DNA of 64,000 bases from an uncultured Psychrobacter sp. (lineage in GTDB: Bacteria; Pseudomonadota; Gammaproteobacteria; Pseudomonadales; Moraxellaceae). Shown piece by piece: positions 19,812-31,113 of the stretch (its first letter is position 1; each line of letters begins with the position of its first letter). The notes beneath the pieces were generated by a model. It was given only the letters and a program-made list of their open reading frames with translations, was not told the DNA's origin and did no database searches. The position numbers and the translations under genes were made by a program. Location of the stretch: the NCBI RefSeq assembly GCF_947500265.1, contig NZ_CANMRN010000004.1:186001-250000 (forward strand), written 5' to 3'.

Positions 19812-20144
19812 ATGATAATGCAAGCCAAAGACTCAGCAATAGACAAGACAAAGGTACTAGGATCTGATGATCATAGTGCAATTGAAAGAAATACTACTGA
19901 GAACAAAGGGACCGATACTTTTGATGAGTCTGTTGTCGACTCAGAACACGTAAATGATAATGACAATCCAGCGCGCCAACCAGATCGTCGTGATCAAGAA
20001 GGTAGTACCGCATTTGATGACAATATCAATGAAGATACTGTCGGTAGTGCAGCACCAAAGAGTGAGGGTATTAATGATTTAAATCGTTATGCCAATATTG
20101 ATAATGCACAAACCCGTATTTTAAATCCTGATGAAAAAGATTAG
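19812..20144 (+). CDS. Small acidic hydrophilic protein 3 (110 aa)
   Basis: No Cys/Trp, D/N/E-rich; RBS aaagagga. Confidence 0.75.
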   Translation: MIMQAKDSAIDKTKVLGSDDHSAIERNTTENKGTDTFDESVVDSEHVNDNDNPARQPDRRDQEGSTAFDDNINEDTVGSAAPKSEGINDLNRYANIDNAQTRILNPDEKD

Positions 20145-20216
20145 ATAGGTTTAAATCTCGAAAGATATATAGCGTTTCTTGGATTAGATAAGTAATTATT
20201 ATAGTAGGGAGTACCA

Positions 20217-20417
20217 ATGAATAACTCACATAATGAAAGCGTCAATAGCGATTATAACTTAAAAGATGCAGATGATAATAATGGTATTGTCCCTGATGAT
20301 GCATTACAGAAAGCAAATCCAGCCGCAGCAGAAAAAGCTACGGAAGATCATGATCCGCATAATGTCGCTAAGAGTAACAAACAGTATGACAGTCCACTCA
20401 TGGAAGATAAAAAGTAA
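20217..20417 (+). CDS. Small acidic hydrophilic protein 4 (66 aa)
   Basis: No Cys/Trp, D/N/A/K-rich; RBS taggga. Confidence 0.7.
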   Translation: MNNSHNESVNSDYNLKDADDNNGIVPDDALQKANPAAAEKATEDHDPHNVAKSNKQYDSPLMEDKK

Positions 20418-20442
20418 GAATTAACTATATCGGTAGCTATTA

Positions 20443-20478
20443 GTATTTGTACATAAATAGGCATTTGTACATAAACAG
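20443..20478. repeat. 2 x 18-nt tandem repeat
   Basis: GTATTTGTACATAAATAG / GCATTTGTACATAAACAG, 16/18 identical. Confidence 0.8.
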
Positions 20479-20534
20479 AAAGGCACTGTGTTTGGTAAGA
20501 GTATATAACTCGTATCAAACACAGTGCCTTTTTT
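20479..20534. terminator. Strong hairpin terminator between convergent units
   Basis: aaGGCACTGTGTTTg...cAAACACAGTGCCtttttt. Confidence 0.85.
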
Positions 20535-20594
20535 GCTTACTATATTTTTACTTTCTACATTATATAGGTAGTAGGTTTAGGTAAGGCGTGGGTT

Positions 20595-21407
20595 TTAAGC
20601 AGGTGTACCACTATGAAAACGTAGCTCAGCATCTGGGCTACTTATTAATTCAGCCTCTACTTCTTTAAAGAAAGCGACTCGCTCGTCTATATTCTCATCT
20701 GACAATGTTTGAGCAAGCGCAAGATAATCTTCGAAATGACGACTCTCTGACTTGAGTAGATAACGATAATACTTCGCTAAGCGTTCATCATCGATGACCT
20801 CGGCCAACGCTGCAAAACGCTCACAAGAGCGCGCCTCAATAAACGCCCCGATTATTAATACATCAACCATCGCTGCTGGCTCGTAAGTGCGTTTGTGCTT
20901 TAACATACCTTTGGCGTAGCGTCCAGCACTCAGATATTTCCACTCTTGGCCGCGCTCATTCATGATACCTAGTACTTGCTCGTAGTGCAGCATCTCTTCA
21001 CGTATCAGCTGCGCGAGTTTACGTTGCAAGTCATAAGAGAACTCATAACGAAATATTAAATTCATCGCAGTACCAGCGGCCTTTTTTTCGCAGTTAGCGT
21101 GGTCTTGAATAATCATAGGTAGGTTTTCAATCGCGGCATCTACCCAAGATTGCGTGGTTCGAGCACCTAAAAAGTTATAAACAGGAGATAGGTCTACCTT
21201 TATAGGAGTGCGCAGATGCGTAATATCGATGCTATCTTCTTCAGGCAGCTCTTTTTCAGACAGCTCTTCTTCGATTAGATCTGTTTCGGCACTATTATTT
21301 ACAGTTTGAGAAATATTTTCTTCGACAGATTTTTTTTCGATACTATCGTTATCTATAGTATTTGCTGTTGATTGGAATGTTGCGAGGTCTTGTTGATTGA
21401 TAGTCAT
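20595..21407 (-). CDS. miaE: tRNA-(ms2io6A)-hydroxylase-like (MiaE family) protein with ~70 aa acidic N-terminal extension
   Basis: 'LPMIIQDHANCEKKAAGTAMNLIFRY', 'REEMLHYEQVL', 'GAFIEARSCERFAALA', 'LLKSESRHFEDYL' di-iron ferritin-like motifs. Confidence 0.85.
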   Translation of the reverse strand: MTINQQDLATFQSTANTIDNDSIEKKSVEENISQTVNNSAETDLIEEELSEKELPEEDSIDITHLRTPIKVDLSPVYNFLGARTTQSWVDAAIENLPMIIQDHANCEKKAAGTAMNLIFRYEFSYDLQRKLAQLIREEMLHYEQVLGIMNERGQEWKYLSAGRYAKGMLKHKRTYEPAAMVDVLIIGAFIEARSCERFAALAEVIDDERLAKYYRYLLKSESRHFEDYLALAQTLSDENIDERVAFFKEVEAELISSPDAELRFHSGTPA

Positions 21408-21958
21408 AGTCTAAGGAAGCTTTATTTATGAATGGTGATACGAGTAATTATATCGTTAGTCTGACCTAGATACGATGTTAAATAACTGACAGTCATCAAT
21501 AGGTGTTTATTAATAGATAACGGTTAAGCATAATTAAAGGTGTCAATGATTACTTACTGTTTATATTAATTTTGCTGCATCTAATTCCTAGATGATGATT
21601 ATAGCTCCTAGAGTAGGCCACTTATACATTATCATTATTAAACAGCCTAAGTATTTACTTAGTAAATGGTGTTTCCTTGTTAATTTTATTATTTGATAGT
21701 AGGATGATATTTTGCTATTTAAGCATTTCGTCTTACTTTTATGATTCACTATTAGTAAAGAGTAAGTCTAATATCAATAGATTGCGTTTTACTAGAACAT
21801 CAAATTTGTAGATATATCTTCTCAGAAAAATTAGAGAATCAAAGATTCCACAACGAATGAGATATGAACGTTTAAAACCTCACAAGATTAAAAAATCTTA
21901 AACAGTTACTGTCACAACTCAGTATTAGTACCCCTCACGAACAGATAAGGATAACAAT

Positions 21959-24157
21959 ATGAGCCAGTCTTCTAACACCAATCGTATTCAAAAAGGCAGT
22001 CTTGCCATCGATCAGCAGTTATATGACTTTATTGAAAACGAAGTATTACCGAAAGTCGGTGTGGATTCAGACGATTATTGGTCAGGTTTCGAAAAGGTTA
22101 TTAAAGAATTTACCCCGCGCAATAAAGCGCTATTGGAAACTCGTGACAAGATTCAAGCACGGATTGACCAGTGGCACCTAGATAATCCTGCAAAAGATGG
22201 CGAAATCGACTATCCAGCTTATAAGACATTCTTGCAAGAGATTGGTTATTTGCTACCTGAAGGCGAAGCATTTACAGTTGATACCAAAAACGTCGATGAC
22301 GAAATCGCGCACATCGCAGGGCCACAGCTAGTCGTACCAGTTCGTAATGCTCGTTATGCGCTTAACGCGACCAATGCACGTTGGGGTAGCTTATACGATG
22401 CTTTATATGGCACCGATGTTATCAGTAGTGAAAATGGTCAAGAAGCGGGTGGTAGCTATAATCCTACCCGCGGTGCTGCTGTTGTCGCTTACGCCAAAGC
22501 GTTCTTAGATGAGCACTTCACACTAGCATCAGGTTCTTACAATGATGTGACTGGCTTTAAAGTAGTCGATGGCAAGCTAGAAGTTGTACAAGGTGATAGC
22601 AGTACCGAGCTAAAAGATACGGCTAAGTTTGTCGGTTTTGTCGGTGACGCTGAGGCTCCTACAGGTGTACTGTTAAAGAACAACGGCTTGCATGCTGAGA
22701 TTCAAATCGATAGCAACCATCCAGTGGGTAAAGACGATCCAGCAAACATCAAGGACGTACTGCTTGAGTCAGCCATGACAGCCATTCAGGATTGTGAAGA
22801 CTCAGTTGCTGCTGTAGATGCAGAAGAAAAAGTCGAAGTCTATCGTAACTGGCTTGGCTTGATGAATAGCGACCTACAAGAAACCTTTGAAAAAGGCGGT
22901 AAAACCCGTACACGTAAGCAAAACCCAGATCGTGAATATAACACGCCAGATGGTGGCAAGCTGATCTTACCAGGTCGTTCGCTATTGTTAATTCGTAACG
23001 TCGGTCACTTAATGCAGAACCCTGCCATCTTAGTCGATTTGGGCGAGGGTCAAGAGCAAATATTTGAAGGCTTAATGGATGGCCTAATCACACCACTATT
23101 ATCACTTAATGATATTAAAGGTAAAAACGAGCTATCAAACTCACGTCAAGGCTCAATGTATATCGTGAAGCCAAAAATGCATGGCCCTGAAGAAGTTAAA
23201 ATGGCCAATGACTTATTTAATGCATCAGAGGATCTGTTAGGTCTAGAACGCAATACGCTCAAAATCGGTATCATGGATGAAGAGCGCCGTATGACGGTCA
23301 ACTTAAAAGAAGCAATCCGCCAAGCCAAAGAGCGCGTTATATTCATTAACACGGGTTTCTTAGACCGTACTGGTGATGAGATGCATACCAGCATGAATGC
23401 AGGTCCATTTGTACCAAAAGGCGAGATGAAGTCGCAAGCATGGCAGCCTGCTTACGAGCAGTGGAACGTCGATATCGGTCTAGAGACAGGCCTACAAGGT
23501 CATGCGCAAATAGGTAAGGGTATGTGGGCTAAGCCTGATGAAATGAAAGAGATGATGGATACTAAGGCTGCTCATCCTAAATCTGGCGCTAGCACTGCAT
23601 GGGTACCATCACCAACGGGCGCTACCTTGCATAGCATACACTATCATCAAGTGAGCGTAGCTGATGTACAAGATACGCTAAAATCACGCGAGCGTGCTAG
23701 CTTGGATGACATCTTGACCATTCCATTAGCAAAAAATACCGACTGGACTGACGAAGAAAAGCAGCAGGAGCTTGAAAACAATGCTCAAGGTATCTTGGGT
23801 TATGTCGTACGCTGGGTAAATCAAGGCGTTGGTTGCTCCAAGGTACCTGATATCAACGATGTAGGTCTCATGGAAGATCGTGCTACTTTGCGTATCTCAA
23901 GCCAACATATTGCTAACTGGTTGCATCATGGCGTGGTTAGTGAGCAGCAAGTGATGGATACGATGAAACGTATGGCCAAGGTCGTCGATGAGCAGAATGC
24001 AGGCGATGATGACTATCAATCGATGGCAGATAGCTTTGATAGCTCTTACGCGTTCAAAGCAGCCTGTGATTTAGTCTTCAAAGGCCGCGCACAGCCTAGT
24101 GGTTATACTGAGCCATTGTTGCATCAAGCACGTTTGGATCTTAAAGCAAACGCTTAG
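21959..24157 (+). CDS. glcB: Malate synthase G
   Basis: 732 aa; '[29 protein letters not shown]', '[18 protein letters not shown]', '[18 protein letters not shown]'. Confidence 0.97.
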   Translation: MSQSSNTNRIQKGSLAIDQQLYDFIENEVLPKVGVDSDDYWSGFEKVIKEFTPRNKALLETRDKIQARIDQWHLDNPAKDGEIDYPAYKTFLQEIGYLLPEGEAFTVDTKNVDDEIAHIAGPQLVVPVRNARYALNATNARWGSLYDALYGTDVISSENGQEAGGSYNPTRGAAVVAYAKAFLDEHFTLASGSYNDVTGFKVVDGKLEVVQGDSSTELKDTAKFVGFVGDAEAPTGVLLKNNGLHAEIQIDSNHPVGKDDPANIKDVLLESAMTAIQDCEDSVAAVDAEEKVEVYRNWLGLMNSDLQETFEKGGKTRTRKQNPDREYNTPDGGKLILPGRSLLLIRNVGHLMQNPAILVDLGEGQEQIFEGLMDGLITPLLSLNDIKGKNELSNSRQGSMYIVKPKMHGPEEVKMANDLFNASEDLLGLERNTLKIGIMDEERRMTVNLKEAIRQAKERVIFINTGFLDRTGDEMHTSMNAGPFVPKGEMKSQAWQPAYEQWNVDIGLETGLQGHAQIGKGMWAKPDEMKEMMDTKAAHPKSGASTAWVPSPTGATLHSIHYHQVSVADVQDTLKSRERASLDDILTIPLAKNTDWTDEEKQQELENNAQGILGYVVRWVNQGVGCSKVPDINDVGLMEDRATLRISSQHIANWLHHGVVSEQQVMDTMKRMAKVVDEQNAGDDDYQSMADSFDSSYAFKAACDLVFKGRAQPSGYTEPLLHQARLDLKANA

Positions 24158-24187
24158 AACAACAGACTAAATATGACAAGCATTTGA

Positions 24188-24210
24188 GCATACTTGATGG
24201 GCAAGTATGC
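24188..24210 (+). other. 3'-UTR hairpin after glcB
   Basis: GCATACTTG-atggg-CAAGTATGC perfect 9-bp stem. Confidence 0.7.
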
Positions 24211-24272
24211 CAGTCATTCTTGCTCATTTGTAACTGCTGAATGTGTCAAGTATAAGTCATAAACTATTTTAT

Positions 24273-24309
24273 GAGCGCTATTTGTGATCAATAAATAGCG
24301 CTCTTTTTT
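24273..24309 (+). terminator. Terminator after glcB
   Basis: gagcgctatttgtgatcaataaatagcgctctttttt. Confidence 0.85.
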
Positions 24310-24765
24310 GGCATATTACTTAGTATCTATTACGTGCGTTTAAGACTATTAGTAACGGTATTAACCAATATTATTCGTATCTAATTGAGTAAATAGAAGT
24401 TTTTTCACAATCGTTCAAATATAAGAAATCATCTGTTATTCGATAACGCGTGTATCGAAAAAGCAAAAAAATATGTTGCAAATTATGTCAAAGTTGTTAT
24501 GCTTGTATTCGAAGTATGAGTTTGGTAACGGATGTTACGCACGGAGCAATAAAGACCAAACGTTACATGGCAGTTGCGTTGTTTAATCCCAGTCATGTGT
24601 GTCATGGTTTTTTACCTTACTGTAATAGAAATTCGCCACACTTGTTTCTGACTAATCTCGGTAGCCAGTTACACATTATATCTTTGAGGATTTGTGACGA
24701 TACCATTATGGGCGCCAGCTAATAATAGCTTGCTCATTACTACAATTGTAAAGTGGAGATACCCC

Positions 24766-25821
24766 ATGAAAAAACTACTTTTAGCTACAGCAATCGCAGC
24801 CCTATCTGTATCTGCAGCCAACGCAGCACCTACCGTTTATGGTAAAGCTTTCGTTACTGCTGACTATGTAAATGCTGAGCGTGACGGTACTGATGATCAG
24901 TTCGACGTAGATAGCGATTCAGTACAAATCAACTCAAACATTTCACGCCTTGGTTTCAAAGGTTCTGAAGCGATGACTGCTAACACTGATGTTATCTATC
25001 AGTTAGAGTATGGCATTGCTATCGACGGTAATGATGACAACATTGGTTTCAAAAGCCGTGATACTTACCTTGGCCTAAACAACAAAGACTTCGGTCAGTT
25101 CCGTTTTGGTCGTAACTACTCAGTAACTGACTACATCAACAACGTTACTGTTACTGAAGGCTACTGGGATAACCTAGGTGTTAGTAACCTTGATATGGAT
25201 GGCGACGTACTTGACGCTGTAACTATGGCTGATGGCGGCCGTGTTAATGATTCTATCGTATGGATTGCACCTAAATACAACGGCTTACCTTTAGAGCTTG
25301 CTCTACAGTATGGTGCTGACGAATCATTTGTTTCTGACAGTGATGACCGTGACAGTGGTTATGGTGCTTCTTTAATGTTTGACCAAGGTACTGGCTTCAC
25401 TGCTGGTGTTGCTTACGAAAAAGACATGAGCCAAGATGGTGACCTTCTACGTGGTAGTGCTACTGTTGATCTAGGTAAATACATGGCTGCCCCAGTTATG
25501 CTAGGTGCTATGTATCAAGTAGCTGATTTCGATGGTGCAGATAACGGTACTGAAGACGAAAAAGGTCTAATCGTAAGCGCTGAAATGGGTCTAAACAATT
25601 TTGCTCGTCCAGCATCTGTATATGTACAGTATAATGGTACTAAAAACCTAGCTGGTTTTGACAACCGTGATTCAGATCAAGTGGTTGTAGGTGGCAAATA
25701 TAACTTTAAAGACAACATGATTGCTCATGCTTATATCGGTAACAACTCTGCTGAAGACAAGAATACTAATACTGATCTTGACGTATTCGCATTGGGTGGC
25801 GGTCTAGAATACTTATTCTAG
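24766..25821 (+). CDS. Gram-negative porin, copy 1
   Basis: Signal peptide MKKLLLATAIAALSVSAANAA, 'PTVYGKAFVTADYVN', C-terminal '...GGGLEYLF'; start refined from ORF-track 24694. Confidence 0.9.
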   Translation: MKKLLLATAIAALSVSAANAAPTVYGKAFVTADYVNAERDGTDDQFDVDSDSVQINSNISRLGFKGSEAMTANTDVIYQLEYGIAIDGNDDNIGFKSRDTYLGLNNKDFGQFRFGRNYSVTDYINNVTVTEGYWDNLGVSNLDMDGDVLDAVTMADGGRVNDSIVWIAPKYNGLPLELALQYGADESFVSDSDDRDSGYGASLMFDQGTGFTAGVAYEKDMSQDGDLLRGSATVDLGKYMAAPVMLGAMYQVADFDGADNGTEDEKGLIVSAEMGLNNFARPASVYVQYNGTKNLAGFDNRDSDQVVVGGKYNFKDNMIAHAYIGNNSAEDKNTNTDLDVFALGGGLEYLF

Positions 25822-25845
25822 TATCACACTTAAGCAGATTACATA

Positions 25846-25877
25846 AAAAGACTCATCCTTCGGGATGAGTTTTTTTG
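25846..25877 (+). terminator. Terminator after porin 1
   Basis: aaaaagactcatccttcgggatgagttttttt. Confidence 0.85.
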
Positions 25878-26070
25878 TGCGATAAAGAATGATAACAGTT
25901 ATGTAAACTTTGGTTTTTTCATCTTACTGTAATATTTGCTTGGTAAAGTTATGTCTAAGCAGTTCTTATGGCTCGCTGTATATCATGGTTTCGAAGGTAT
26001 AGGACCTTACCATTATATATCTAACGATCTTAGACCATTTATCACTCAAATCGTAAAGTGGAGATATCCT

Positions 26071-27192
26071 TTGAAAAAATTACTTTTAGCTTCAGCAATT
26101 GCAATGCTATCAGTTTCTACTGTTCAAGCAGCCCCAACTGTCTATGGTAAGGCATTCGTGACTGCTAACTATGTAAATGCTGAGCTTGATCGCCAGTCGA
26201 TGGATTTGCCAAACGATGCTATCAATGTCAACGAAGACAATAGCTCGGTACAAGTTAGCTCACACTCTTCACGTTTAGGATTCAAAGGATCTGAGACAAT
26301 AACTGCTAATACAGACGTCATCTATCAATTAGAGTACGGTATCAAAATCGATGACAGTGGCAGTGACAATATTGGTTTCAAAAGCCGAGACACTTATCTG
26401 GGTCTAAAGAATAAAAACTTTGGCCAATTTCGATTCGGTCGTAACTACTCAGTTTCTGATTATGTTAACAACGTGACTGTAAATGAAGGGTATTGGGATA
26501 ACATTGGTTCGAGCTCTTTAGGTAGTAGCAATACACTAACTGAAGCACTTACCTTGACTGATGGTGAGCGTATCAATAACTCAATCGTGTGGATTGCGCC
26601 AAAATATAACGATTTACCAGTAGAGCTTGCATTACAGTACGGCGCTGATGAGTCTTTTGTTTCTGATAGTAGTGATCGCGATAGTGGCTTCGGTGCTTCG
26701 TTGATGTTCGATCCGGGCACTGGTTTTACCGCAGGCGTTGGGTATGATAAAGATATGAGTGTTACAGGTGAGATTCTACGCGGTAGTGCTAGTGTCGACC
26801 TAGGTAAATACGTGGCTTATCCAGTGAAGCTAGGCGCGCTATACCAACAAGTAGATTTTGATGACTCAAACGATGAAGAGAAAGGCTTGGTCGTCAGTGC
26901 TGAAATGGGTCTAACCAACTTCTCACGTCCAGCTTCTGTTTATCTACAGTATGATAAGACTGAGAACTTAGCAGGTCTAGGCGGCAATGATTCAGACCAA
27001 ATCGTATTGGGCGGTAAGTATAAATTCAAAGACAATATGATTGCACATGCTTACATCGGTAAAAACTCTGCAGATTTAGAAAATGGTCTCCTAGTAGTCA
27101 GAGACTACGCCAACAATACTTCTGAAGAAGTTGTTGCACGCGGTGATGCAGATGTATTCGCTATCGGCGGCGGTTTAGAATACAAATTCTAA
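26071..27192 (+). CDS. Gram-negative porin, copy 2 (probable TTG start)
   Basis: Tandem paralogue of copy 1; conserved GTAAAGTGGAGATAyCC immediately before TTGAAAAAATTACTTTTAGC; signal peptide begins at TTG 26071. Confidence 0.85.
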   Translation: MKKLLLASAIAMLSVSTVQAAPTVYGKAFVTANYVNAELDRQSMDLPNDAINVNEDNSSVQVSSHSSRLGFKGSETITANTDVIYQLEYGIKIDDSGSDNIGFKSRDTYLGLKNKNFGQFRFGRNYSVSDYVNNVTVNEGYWDNIGSSSLGSSNTLTEALTLTDGERINNSIVWIAPKYNDLPVELALQYGADESFVSDSSDRDSGFGASLMFDPGTGFTAGVGYDKDMSVTGEILRGSASVDLGKYVAYPVKLGALYQQVDFDDSNDEEKGLVVSAEMGLTNFSRPASVYLQYDKTENLAGLGGNDSDQIVLGGKYKFKDNMIAHAYIGKNSADLENGLLVVRDYANNTSEEVVARGDADVFAIGGGLEYKF

Positions 27193-27218
27193 ATTAGATT
27201 TTTGTATAAGTTATTCGT

Positions 27219-27247
27219 AAAAACTCATCCTTCGGGATGAGTTTTTT
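27219..27247 (+). terminator. Terminator after porin 2
   Basis: aaaaactcatccttcgggatgagtttttt, same hairpin as after porin 1. Confidence 0.85.
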
Positions 27248-27270
27248 GTTGTGCAACGTTTTAACAATAG

Positions 27271-29022
<1,752 letters not shown>

Positions 29023-29060
29023 CTCTCAAAATGTAATGTATATTGAAAGCGTTTATTATA

Positions 29061-29093
29061 AAAAAGACTGATCTTCGGATTGGTCTTTTTTTT
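29061..29093 (+). terminator. Terminator after pyrG
   Basis: aaaaaagactgatcttcggattggtcttttttt. Confidence 0.8.
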
Positions 29094-29138
29094 GCTTAAT
29101 TTAGACTGTTTGTTGTTATTAGCCAGTAACTATCTTGA

Positions 29139-30113
<975 letters not shown>

Positions 30114-30140
30114 TACGGTACGTGATAAGAGGGCTATATA

Positions 30141-30398
30141 ATGGCAATTCAGATGGCGCAAGTAAGCATCGAAAATATCGATGATGCAGAGGGCTTAGAT
30201 AGCGTAATGACCGCTCTTAAAAATATCTCAGGCGTGACGGCTATCAATTTGGATCCCAAGCATAATGTCGCAACGGTGAGCTATGATGATACAGATACTA
30301 GTATCCATGCCTTGACGGCGGCGATTAGTATGGTGGACTATGTGACTCAGCCATTTCCGATTGATTCACCGCAGAACCCGCACCATAACGATTTATAA
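30141..30398 (+). CDS. HMA-like small protein lacking CxxC
   Basis: 'VSIENIDDAEGLDSVMTALKNISGVTAINLDPKHNVATVSYDD' HMA-like pattern without the metal-binding cysteines; 27 nt after kdsA. Confidence 0.7.
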   Translation: MAIQMAQVSIENIDDAEGLDSVMTALKNISGVTAINLDPKHNVATVSYDDTDTSIHALTAAISMVDYVTQPFPIDSPQNPHHNDL

Positions 30399-30562
30399 TT
30401 ACAAATAGCTATTGCTATAAACTTGTCGATGCGCTTTTTTACGTTTTTATTGACAAGTTACTGTCTCGTTAATAGCATCTCGTTAATAAAGCAACAACCA
30501 AACGGTCTTGTTGTCGAGGGTAATAGAGCTTATGCTTATTTAATGTAGCTTTGGTAATTGCT

Positions 30563-30596
30563 CTTACTTTGATAACTTAAAAAATATCAAAGTAAG
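30563..30596. promoter_or_regulatory. Perfect 12-bp dyad upstream of copZ
   Basis: CTTACTTTGATA-acttaaaaaa-TATCAAAGTAAG. Confidence 0.6.
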
Positions 30597-30652
30597 CATT
30601 AACAGAATCACTATTAGAGTTGCTCATTACTAATAAAAATAAGGAGTCCAAT

Positions 30653-30877
30653 ATGGCAGATCAAACACGTATTATTAAAATTGACGGTATGACTTGTGGC
30701 GGATGCGTAGCAAGCGTACATACAGCAACAGCCGATATTGATGGATTAGAAACTATTACCGTTGACCTTGCTGATAACCTAGCGACGATAACCTTTGATA
30801 ATAGCAAAACCAGTGCAGAGGCTATTGCTTCAGCTATTGACGATGCTGGATTTGAGGCGACAGTTGCTAACTCATAA
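30653..30877 (+). CDS. copZ: Copper chaperone-type HMA protein
   Basis: 'IKIDGMTCGGCVASVHTA' GMTCxxC. Confidence 0.9.
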   Translation: MADQTRIIKIDGMTCGGCVASVHTATADIDGLETITVDLADNLATITFDNSKTSAEAIASAIDDAGFEATVANS

Positions 30878-30893
30878 ATCTCATCTTCTATGT

Positions 30894-30939
30894 AAAAAAC
30901 CAGCTAACATGTTATTACAAGCATGATAGCTGGTTTTTT
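30894..30939 (+). terminator. Terminator after copZ
   Basis: aaaaaaccagctaacatgttattacaagcatgatagctggttttttaa. Confidence 0.8.
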
Positions 30940-31113
30940 AATGATTAACGATTACGAGTATTCAGTCTCAATACTTTGATACATTGCTACTTTGTCTAAA
31001 ACACTAATACTGAATACGATATTACCCAATTCCTTTATTTGAATTTTTTGCCTACCCACTGATATTTTATCGTGGTTCCTACAAATTTATAGGCACCATG
31101 ACGAGTTTTATTT

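Noticed and set aside
24450-24722. 90-aa ORF upstream of porin 1
   Set aside because: Cys-rich, no RBS, lies in the long porin 5' region; probably chance ORF
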